Origin: an uncultured Paracoccaceae bacterium
Lineage (GTDB): Bacteria; Pseudomonadota; Alphaproteobacteria; Rhodobacterales; Rhodobacteraceae
Reading direction: 5' to 3'
DNA: 64,000 bases
Assembly: GCA_951812305.1 (NCBI GenBank)
Contig: CATOSB010000011.1
Span: 1 to 64,000, forward strand
Both the position numbers and the translations under genes were made by a program. Within the stretch, counting starts at the first letter, position 1. Each line of letters starts with the position of its first letter. This document shows positions 8,440-15,199 of the stretch, in pieces. Under the pieces are notes generated by a model. The model searched no databases, was not told the DNA's origin, and saw only the letters and a program-made list of their open reading frames with translations.

Positions 8440-8567
8440 GGCGCGCACCTTTTGCCCCGTGTTGACCAGCCTGAATGCCCCCGTGATTAGTATGGGGTGA
8501 GAGGGGTTTCCAGGTACGTTGCCCCATGATTCAAGGTTCAAAAGCGACACAATATGGACCGCCACTC

Positions 8568-9461
8568 ATGTCGATCACTAACACCGCACTTTTTGTCTGT
8601 CTCGATGATTTTGCAAAAACCTACGAGGACTGGGAGCGCCACCGGTTGATCCCCTCGGGTCGTCAGAGGCTTCGCTCCGGCAAGCTGACCCTGGGGGAGA
8701 GCCTGTTCATCATGGTCTTGTTTCACTTGTCGCCGTTCAAGGACTTCAAACATTATTGGATTTATGGCGTTGAGCAGAAATACCGTGACTGCTTTGGCAA
8801 CCTCCCGAGCTATGGTCGGTTTGTCAGCCTCATGCCAAGATTAATGGTGCCGTTTTGCATACTGCTGCACTGCTTCAGCGGTGAAAAAACCGGCGTCTAT
8901 TTTGCCGACAGCACTAAGCTCGCGGTCTGCCACAATGCCCGCATTAATCGAAACAAGGTCTTCAAGGGGCTGGCAAAGCGCGGTCGCAGCACAATGGGCT
9001 GGTTCTTTGGCTTCAAACTGCATCTAATCATCAACAACAAGGGGGAGATCATGGCCGTCAAAATCACGGCAGGTAATGTCGATGATCGAAAGCCGTTTGA
9101 AGCCATGATCGCGGGCCTCGAAGGCAAAATATTTGCTGATAAGGGCTATATCTCCAAATCCCTCTTCCAACGGCTCTGGCAGCGTGGGCTCCACCTCGTC
9201 ACCGGCATTCGCCGCAACATGAAAAACTATCTCCTGCCAATCCTGAACAAAATCCTGTTGCGAAGGCGGTTCATCATCGAAACTCTGTTCGATAAGTTGA
9301 AAACCAGCATGGGACTGGAACACACTCGACACAGATCGCCTGCCAACGCATTCGTACACCTCATCTCGTGTGTCGCAGCCTATATGCTCGGGAAAACCAA
9401 AGTTAAAATGGGACCCATAACCGTGCCGGAAACAATCAGGCAGGTCGAATACCAGATATAG
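8568..9461 (+). CDS. IS982 family transposase (copy A)
   Basis: This transposase has about 297 residues from the ATG at 8568; an ATG at 8526 would add 14 residues. The DDE residues are in VYFADSTKLAVCHN, KIFADKGYISKSLF and RRRFIIETLFDKLKTSMGLEHTR-like sequence, the IS982 signature. This copy is intact; the copy at 36574-37411 is interrupted near its C-terminus. Confidence 0.93.
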   Translation: MSITNTALFVCLDDFAKTYEDWERHRLIPSGRQRLRSGKLTLGESLFIMVLFHLSPFKDFKHYWIYGVEQKYRDCFGNLPSYGRFVSLMPRLMVPFCILLHCFSGEKTGVYFADSTKLAVCHNARINRNKVFKGLAKRGRSTMGWFFGFKLHLIINNKGEIMAVKITAGNVDDRKPFEAMIAGLEGKIFADKGYISKSLFQRLWQRGLHLVTGIRRNMKNYLLPILNKILLRRRFIIETLFDKLKTSMGLEHTRHRSPANAFVHLISCVAAYMLGKTKVKMGPITVPETIRQVEYQI

Positions 9462-9481
9462 CGCTTATCCAGAACTCAGGT

Positions 9482-10064
9482 TGATTAAGGTTCTTTCCTC
9501 TTCCAAACCGAATTGCCCACTGTAGTCGTAAAGGTTAACCAATGCCCAAGATAAACTACGGTAAGATCCTGAGAGACTGTTTCGAAGAGGGGTGGTGGCA
9601 TAGTTGAGCAAATCTTCAAATATTGGCTGCGTAAGAGAAGGAATTCTGCTATCAGGCTTCAGCGTATCCAACTCGATAGCCAAGCGAAGCAACCAAGCGC
9701 GTCCATAGGGGCGCTCGAAACGCGGTCTGTCTGTTAGGAAGGCCATTTCATTTTCAAAGGCTGAAATGCCACTATTAGATTCGATCCAACCAAGCTCGGG
9801 GATAAGGTCGTCACCGCTGGAGCTCCAATTCGAATGAGCCAGCAGCGTCCAATTGCCGTGCACAGACGAATGCCAATCAATACATCCATCGAACAAAACA
9901 TGTGATGTGTCCTGGCGTGATACACAAGCAGCCGCACTGTCCCGAAAATCATCTGCCAACTGGCCACGGTCCGTTAGCAAAGGCGCCAAAGCGCTTGGTA
10001 CCTCGTTTGCAGAGGCAACCGAAGAAACAATCAAGAAACTCAGAGCTCGGGCAAAAATTTTCAT
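9482..10064 (-). pseudogene. Exported DUF2891 family protein, N-terminal fragment
   Basis: The start at 10064 gives MKIFARALSFLIVSSVASANE, a clear signal peptide, with GGAAA just upstream. The fragment contains CIDWHSSVHGNWTLLAHSNW and RPRFERPYGRAWLLRLAIEL, the hallmark of DUF2891, an uncharacterised family with an alpha-helical toroid-like fold prediction. The frame runs into the IS982 end and now stops after four foreign codons. It was the last gene of the minus-strand operon above 12.7 kb, and an IS66 element sits 33 bp upstream of its start, so it is doubly inactivated. Confidence 0.84.
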
Positions 10065-10107
10065 TTTCCACCTAATGGTTTGAAACCTCCGTCTTCCGTA
10101 AGCGGTG

Positions 10108-11745
10108 TCACCGCGCCCTGTCAAAGTTCCATGGCATGAGTTCGTCGATGCGGGCTGCTGGATGGCCGGCAGCGATGGCTTCGAGGGTTGCCTTGAGATA
10201 GGCATAGGGCTCGACGTCGTTAAGCTTGCAGGTTTCGATCAGGGAGGCGATACGCCCCCAGTTTCTGCCACCTTCGTCATGGCCCGCAAAGAGCGCGTTC
10301 TTACGATTGAGGGCAATCGGGCGGATGGCTCGCTCGACCACGTTGCTGTCCATCTCGATAGCGCCGTCATCGAGAAAGAGCTTCAGTCCGTCCATGTGTT
10401 TGGCGATGTAGGAGAGCTTATCGCCGAGGCGTGATTTGGTCGAGATGCGGGAGCGGACGGTTTTGAGCCAGATCTCGAATGCCTCGATCAGCGGCTTGGT
10501 CTTTTCCTGGCGAACAGCTTTGCGCTCGGCGGCGGGTTTTCCTCTGATCTCAGCCTCGATCTTGTAGAACTCGGCAATCCGCCTGAGCCCATCCCCTGCA
10601 ATGGGCGAGCCATCGCGGTCATGCACTTCCTTGAGCTTGCGCCGCGCATGAGCCCAGCAATAGGCCAGTTTGACGGATCCTGAGTTACGGCCCGGTTTGG
10701 TCAGGGCATTATAACCCGTATAGCCATCCACCTGCAGCGTACCGCCGAAGCCGGTCAGGAACTCCGTTGCGTGTTTGCCGCCACGCCCATCGGCGTAACA
10801 GAACACAACACCCGGTGGCGCGGTGCCCCCGAAGGGCCGCTCATCGCGGGCAATGGCCCAGAGATACCCGGTCTTGGTTCTGCCGCGCCCCGGATCGAGC
10901 ACCGGACAGCGCGTCTCATCGGCAAAGAGCTTGCTGGAAGATTTGAGATCTTTGAACAGATGATCCACCACGGGAGCAAGATGGAAGGATATCCGGCCCA
11001 TCCAGCCCGCAAGGGTGGAGCGGTGCAGATCAAGGCCGGATCGGGCATAAATCTGCGCCTGCCGGAACAAGGGGCAGTGGTCGGCGTACTTGGAGACCGC
11101 CACCTGCGCCAATGTCCCCTCGGTAGGCAGGCCACCCTCGATCAGATGCACCGGTGCAGGCGCCTGGGCCACGCCAGCGTCCTTGTTCGGGCAGGCGTAT
11201 TTGGGCCGGATGGTCACGATCACCCGCGCCTGGGCCGGAACAATATCCAGTCGTTCGGTGCGATCTTCGCCGATCCTGACCATCTCACCACAGCCGCAGG
11301 GGCATGTAATGCTGTCAGGCTCGATCACCTGTTCGATACGTTCCAGATGATCCGGCAGGTTCCCAAGGTTGCGCTGCGCAGGTTTGCGCTTCTTGCGCGG
11401 TTTGGTCATCTCGATTGTTTCTGACTGCGCCTCGGCCTCCGCTGTCGCGACCTCCAGATCTTCAAAAGCCAGTTGCCGTTCATCCGGGCTGAGCTTCTCG
11501 GAGCGTTTGCCATAGACCAGCTGGTGCAGTTCTTTGACAAAATGCTCCAGACGCGCGTTGATCGCCTCAAGTTCCACGTTCTGCGTGGCGAGAGCGGCGT
11601 TGCTTTCTTCGAGTGCACAATTGCGCGACGTCAGGTTGCTGTTCAACAGGCTCACGCCAAACGCCTCTTTCCGTGCCGCCAAAACAACCGCCCGCACCTC
11701 CGCGGGAAGGGCATCCAGATCAAGGGATTCAAGGGCGTCAGGCAT
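10108..11745 (-). CDS. tnpC: IS66 family transposase TnpC (copy 2)
   Basis: This 545-residue protein is the intact DDE transposase of copy 2. It is nearly identical to the protein at 40-1656 but has a longer N-terminal linker (EAFGVSLLNSNLTSRNCALE), which is probably the ancestral form. The same zinc finger and catalytic motifs are present. Confidence 0.95.
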   Translation of the reverse strand: MPDALESLDLDALPAEVRAVVLAARKEAFGVSLLNSNLTSRNCALEESNAALATQNVELEAINARLEHFVKELHQLVYGKRSEKLSPDERQLAFEDLEVATAEAEAQSETIEMTKPRKKRKPAQRNLGNLPDHLERIEQVIEPDSITCPCGCGEMVRIGEDRTERLDIVPAQARVIVTIRPKYACPNKDAGVAQAPAPVHLIEGGLPTEGTLAQVAVSKYADHCPLFRQAQIYARSGLDLHRSTLAGWMGRISFHLAPVVDHLFKDLKSSSKLFADETRCPVLDPGRGRTKTGYLWAIARDERPFGGTAPPGVVFCYADGRGGKHATEFLTGFGGTLQVDGYTGYNALTKPGRNSGSVKLAYCWAHARRKLKEVHDRDGSPIAGDGLRRIAEFYKIEAEIRGKPAAERKAVRQEKTKPLIEAFEIWLKTVRSRISTKSRLGDKLSYIAKHMDGLKLFLDDGAIEMDSNVVERAIRPIALNRKNALFAGHDEGGRNWGRIASLIETCKLNDVEPYAYLKATLEAIAAGHPAARIDELMPWNFDRAR

Positions 11746-11800
11746 GGCGTGTTCTTAGCAGATCAGGCCACGATTTACACCCTGTACATAAGGCTGAGAG

Positions 11801-12154
11801 TCACTCTGCCGCACCCGGTCGACGTGTCCGCCGCGCCGTCACCCGTCGCCAGTCCAGACCCTCAAACAGAGTCTCAAATTGCGCCTTGGACAGCCGCATC
11901 ACGCCATCATGGACCCTGGGCCAGGCGAACTTGCCCTGTTCCAGCCGCTTGTACGTCATCACCAGACCGGACCCATCCCAAAGCAGAACCTTGATGCGAT
12001 CTCCACGTTTGGCGCGGAACACGATGATTACGCCCGAGTGCGGATCAAGGCCCGGATCGCGTTCGGCAACCGCCGCCAGCCCGTCATGGCCCTTCCTGAA
12101 ATCCACCGGCCTGGTCGCAATCACAACCCGCACCGATTGCGACGGAACAATCAT
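11801..12154 (-). CDS. tnpB: IS66 family accessory protein TnpB (copy 2)
   Basis: This 117-residue TnpB differs from the copy at 1712-2065 by a single visible residue (ETLFEGL for EALFEGL). It overlaps tnpA by 4 bp. Confidence 0.94.
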   Translation of the reverse strand: MIVPSQSVRVVIATRPVDFRKGHDGLAAVAERDPGLDPHSGVIIVFRAKRGDRIKVLLWDGSGLVMTYKRLEQGKFAWPRVHDGVMRLSKAQFETLFEGLDWRRVTARRTRRPGAAE

Positions 12155-12510
12155 CCCTGCTGCGCAAGCGAGTGTGCAACATCCTTGATCCGTTTTGTGG
12201 CCGTGCTTTTGGGCAGGCGGACAGTGACAGATCCCGCGATGATCTCAACACCGTCAAAGGGCGAAGGCGGTGGCGTCGCAAGCACTGCGATCTCTGCAAA
12301 ACCAGACGTCTGACCCTCGTCACGCGCGACCTTGCGCCTGGCCGTCGTGCGCCATGTCGATAACCGCGTCGCCGACATACCGTGTTTGCGAGCCACACCC
12401 GCAACCGTCGCGCCTGGCGCATACGTCTCGGCCACAATCGCCGCGCGCTCCGCCGCCGTCCGCAGTACAGGTTTGCGACGCGAAACCTCCGCCCCATCAT
12501 CCAACATCAA
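12151..12510 (-). CDS. tnpA: IS66 family DNA-binding protein TnpA (copy 2)
   Basis: This 119-residue helix-turn-helix protein is nearly identical to the copy at 2062-2421, differing by a few residues near the C-terminus (RIKDVAHSLAQQG). It is the first gene of the element. Confidence 0.92.
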   Translation of the reverse strand: MMLDDGAEVSRRKPVLRTAAERAAIVAETYAPGATVAGVARKHGMSATRLSTWRTTARRKVARDEGQTSGFAEIAVLATPPPSPFDGVEIIAGSVTVRLPKSTATKRIKDVAHSLAQQG

Positions 12511-12604
12511 ATCACCTCCAGATCATTGGAGACCAGCATCTCATATCAAACCGCAAGCCGATACCATGGGGCGCTCGCACCGGTTACCGTCTTCCAGACG
12601 GACA

Positions 12605-12636
12605 AAAAAAAATCAAAAGCGCGCCGGAGGCGCTCC
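12605..12636 (-). terminator. Rho-independent terminator of the minus-strand operon
   Basis: On the minus strand the stem GCGCC-TCC-GGCGC is followed by GCTTTTGATTTTTTTTTG. It lies about 75 bp beyond the stop of the SMP-30-like gene, so the DUF2891 gene beyond it was probably expressed by read-through or its own promoter. Confidence 0.65.
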
Positions 12637-12645
12637 TTTAAAAAA

Positions 12646-12693
12646 GAACAGTTTCAACTGTTCCTGTTGGCACCCACCAGCTAAAGCTGGTGG
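12646..12693. repeat. Two further stem-loops downstream of the SMP-30-like gene
   Basis: GAACAG-TTTCAA-CTGTTC (12646-12663) and CCACCAGCT-AA-AGCTGGTGG (12674-12693) are perfect hairpins next to the terminator. The second resembles hairpins seen at IS200/IS605-type ends, but no such transposase is present, so its origin is open. Confidence 0.5.
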
Positions 12694-12707
12694 TGGTTCA
12701 GCACGAG

Positions 12708-13622
12708 TCAGTCCTCTTCGGGGCAAACAGTCGGTGGGTTGAGGTTATACATCCCTACCATTCCTTGAAAGGGGAAGCGAGCGTTTGTGAAAGCTCCAGC
12801 GATGCCAACAGTGCCGGCCCTGTAACCGACACTGGTTGTAAATCTCGGGCGAACTTCGAACCAAGTTTGGCGGCCGCAATCGTGTAGGAACACAATGCGA
12901 GCAAGTCCGTAAATCGCTACGAGTACATCGCCACTTTCAAGTACCCTAAGACCGTCTGGCCCAGTCAAACCTTGCCAATCATAGCCGTTATTAGGGTCAG
13001 CCTTAAAGTCAAAGTAAGTTTTTACCTCTGCTCGGCTCGTATGATCATCGTAGAGGTGTATGACGGAGATGCGTTTGGCAAGGTGCTCACTCACATACAG
13101 TTGACGAGAATCCTTCTGGTATGCTACGCCGTTCGGATAGGTTAATCCATCTGTTACGAGCCGAACGGTTAAATCGGGAAGCAGCCGATACACACGGCCT
13201 ATGGCACCTGCGCTTGGAGAAAATGGTCCGGGATCAGAAAAAAATGCACCGCCAAGGCCATCGGCATTTACGTCATTCGGGTTTCGCAGGCTTTTTCCAT
13301 CAACTGAGCTTTTAAGAACAGAAAGGACGGTCGCAGCATTGTCCAGAACAACGACTGATCCCTCTTGATGGCAAGCGATTGCAAACCTGTTTTCATCTAG
13401 TTTAGTGACACCTGTCGGTCCACAGCCTTCGCGCAAGAAAAAGGTCGACCGATATCCGTTCTCCACCTTTTCTACACGATCCGAAGTCATTTCAGCAAAA
13501 AAGAAAGTGCTGTCACTGTCTATGAATAGACCTTCTGGATAGTTTCCAAGGAGTTCGATTTCTGCAAACGCTTGGCCTGCGAAAGCAAAAGTAAAGATCA
13601 ACGCTTGACGCACCCGCATCAT
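12708..13622 (-). CDS. Exported SMP-30/NHL-type beta-propeller protein
   Basis: This 304-residue protein starts MMRVRQALIFTFAFAGQAFAE, a signal peptide. Repeated blades such as EGLFIDSDSTFFFAEMTSDR, GPTGVTKLDENRFAIACHQE, NPNDVNADGLGGAFFSDPGP and YPNGVAYQKDSRQLYVSEH match the SMP-30/gluconolactonase/LRE beta-propeller family. The pattern N-P-N-D and P-N-G-V contains the Asn and Asp residues used to bind a divalent metal. A lactone hydrolase or a sensor role is possible; the substrate cannot be read from sequence. The start overlaps the stop of the upstream membrane protein gene (ATGA-type, 13619-13622), so it is the coupled end of the operon. Confidence 0.82.
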   Translation of the reverse strand: MMRVRQALIFTFAFAGQAFAEIELLGNYPEGLFIDSDSTFFFAEMTSDRVEKVENGYRSTFFLREGCGPTGVTKLDENRFAIACHQEGSVVVLDNAATVLSVLKSSVDGKSLRNPNDVNADGLGGAFFSDPGPFSPSAGAIGRVYRLLPDLTVRLVTDGLTYPNGVAYQKDSRQLYVSEHLAKRISVIHLYDDHTSRAEVKTYFDFKADPNNGYDWQGLTGPDGLRVLESGDVLVAIYGLARIVFLHDCGRQTWFEVRPRFTTSVGYRAGTVGIAGAFTNARFPFQGMVGMYNLNPPTVCPEED

Positions 13623-14236
13623 ACTGGACGATTTCCAATTGCTCTACTGACAACGAGTAAAACAGCAATCAAGAACAATCCACAGCCAAAAACCATGGCT
13701 ATGGTGGAACTTCCAAGTGCAGGTACAAGCAAAAAGGCAGTAGCTAGTGTTCCCGCGATATTTCCCAATGTCGACAGTCCGTACACGTATCCAGCGATGG
13801 AGACCCCCAAAGAACTTCTAGACGCCAAAATGCCAACAATCATGGGCGACCAAAAACTCATCAAAAATACGGGAAGTGCTAGAATGACCATAGCCGAAGA
13901 AAAAGTAGAAATAAAATTAACGTCAAAGTTCGTTATCACCCAAAGCAAGACATTTCCCGAGAAGAAGGACACTCCGACTAAGTACGCCCCGGAGACAATA
14001 GTTATAATTGGGAGATAAAGCGCAGCCCGCTCATTTCGTGCCAAATAGCCTCCACCAAAATAGCCAAATGCCATTGAGCACAGGACGACTGAGATAATGC
14101 ACGCCCATGTTTCTATGGAGCTACCGAAATATGGGTTCATAAACCGGCTTGCCAACATCTCAAAGCCCATCAAGATGAACCCTTCACAAACAAGAAGGAC
14201 GCAAAGGGTCGCGTTCCGAAGGTTCACCGAACTCAC
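13619..14236 (-). CDS. Membrane protein, separate membrane half of a spermidine-synthase-like protein
   Basis: This 205-residue protein has about six hydrophobic segments. The N-terminal CEGFILMGFEMLASRFMNPYFGSSIETWA is the recognisable start of the membrane domain of fused MFS/spermidine synthase-like proteins, in which it is followed by a methyltransferase-type domain. Here the two halves are separate genes: the enzyme half is immediately upstream and overlaps by 4 bp (14233-14236). The close coupling suggests that they work as a complex in the inner membrane. Confidence 0.78.
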   Translation of the reverse strand: MSSVNLRNATLCVLLVCEGFILMGFEMLASRFMNPYFGSSIETWACIISVVLCSMAFGYFGGGYLARNERAALYLPIITIVSGAYLVGVSFFSGNVLLWVITNFDVNFISTFSSAMVILALPVFLMSFWSPMIVGILASRSSLGVSIAGYVYGLSTLGNIAGTLATAFLLVPALGSSTIAMVFGCGLFLIAVLLVVSRAIGNRPV

Positions 14237-15150
14237 TTTGTAATCTCTTCATAGCGACGATTGTGCAACTCGATGGATCTGAGATATTGCGCAGGAGCGA
14301 AGTCATCGCTGAGGGGATCAGCTTCGATTTTCGACTGGTCAACAATCCGGCGGTCACGCAGCATCTGTTGTAAGCTATAACGTGGCTCAAAAGCGCTATC
14401 AAAAGTACGCGCGCGAGCTGCCAGTTGCGAGCGCACCCTTTCCGGGCCGTCATAAGCGACCACGACAACATTTCCTCCTGCGACATATATATCCAAATTG
14501 TCGAAAACGGACCCTATGGTTGTCAATGCCGCATCAAAAAGCATGGTCGATGGCTCTACGTTTTGAACCAGCACACCGCTTTCCTTCAATCTGTTTGACA
14601 CCAGTTCGTAGAACTCCTTCGTCAATAGATGAAAAGGTACAAATGGTCCGCGGTAAGCGTCGATAAAGATAGCGTCATACTGGCCTCTGTTCCTTACCAA
14701 GAATAGTCGACCGTCGGAATTTTCGATCGCCAGATTAGAACGCTCTGAAAGCTCGAAGTATTTTTCCGACAGGCTAATTACCTCAGGGTCAAGTTCCACT
14801 GTGGTTATCATCGCTCGTGAACCGATGGTGGTGGCCATGTACGACGAAAAGCGACCGCCCCCGGACCCAATCTCAAGCAAGTTTGATAATTCAGGAGTGT
14901 AAGCAAGTCCGACACCCATAAACTGAGTATATTTCACCGGTAGCTCCAAAGGGTCTTGGGTGTTAAAAACAGACTCTGTGTAGAGCTTGGTGTTGTAGCC
15001 AAACCGCATTGATATGTATGGAAGCCGCTCGTGAATAATAATCGTGTTATAGTTGCTCTCTACGACTTCGATGTCCTCAGAATGCGCTTTGAAACCGAAG
15101 CATGCAGAGTCGATTACAGCACAAAAAAACAATAGCAGGCAATTTTTCAT
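14233..15150 (-). CDS. Spermidine-synthase-like class I methyltransferase fold protein, apparently exported
   Basis: This protein has 305 residues from the ATG at 15150, which has GAGAAGG upstream. It contains the Rossmann motif NLLEIGSGGGRFSSYM, the acidic strand TTVELDPEVISLSEKYF and YDAIFIDAYRGPFVPFHLLT, as in the enzyme half of fused MFS/spermidine synthase-like proteins. The start MKNCLLLFFCAVIDSACFGF looks like a signal sequence, which is surprising for an enzyme family that uses S-adenosylmethionine derivatives. If the true start were further downstream the protein would be cytoplasmic. Its product is probably not spermidine, because the canonical GGGDG loop is altered to GSGGGR. Confidence 0.75.
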   Translation of the reverse strand: MKNCLLLFFCAVIDSACFGFKAHSEDIEVVESNYNTIIIHERLPYISMRFGYNTKLYTESVFNTQDPLELPVKYTQFMGVGLAYTPELSNLLEIGSGGGRFSSYMATTIGSRAMITTVELDPEVISLSEKYFELSERSNLAIENSDGRLFLVRNRGQYDAIFIDAYRGPFVPFHLLTKEFYELVSNRLKESGVLVQNVEPSTMLFDAALTTIGSVFDNLDIYVAGGNVVVVAYDGPERVRSQLAARARTFDSAFEPRYSLQQMLRDRRIVDQSKIEADPLSDDFAPAQYLRSIELHNRRYEEITK

Positions 15151-15199
15151 TTCAGGCCTTCTCTTTAGATGACTGCTTCGGGAAAAATCGCGCATCGCC

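Larger units (their letters stand above)
7961..9481 (+). mobile_element. IS982-family element with passenger gene, copy A
   Basis: The 1,521-bp unit is flanked by the 6-bp duplication TGATTA (7955-7960 and 9482-9487). Its ends are ACCCCGATTCTGGATAAG and, from the other side, ACCTGAGTTCTGGATAAG. Typical IS982 elements are about 1 kb with one gene. This one also contains a divergent 146-codon gene between the left end and the transposase. The second copy (32201-38018, after subtraction of nested IS) has the same two genes and its own duplication, so the passenger moves with the element. Confidence 0.92.
10098..12587 (-). mobile_element. IS66-family insertion sequence, copy 2
   Basis: This 2,490-bp copy has the same terminal repeats as the element at 30-2498 and a perfect 8-bp target duplication CGTCTTCC (10090-10097 and 12588-12595). 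It lies between the SMP-30-like gene and the DUF2891 gene, separating the latter from its upstream operon. Confidence 0.95.

Noticed and set aside
30..12587. Composite transposon formed by the two same-orientation IS66 copies
   Set aside because: Copy 2 has its own perfect duplication (CGTCTTCC on both sides), and the outer flanks CGTGGAAT and CGTCTTCC do not match, so the pair did not move as one unit.
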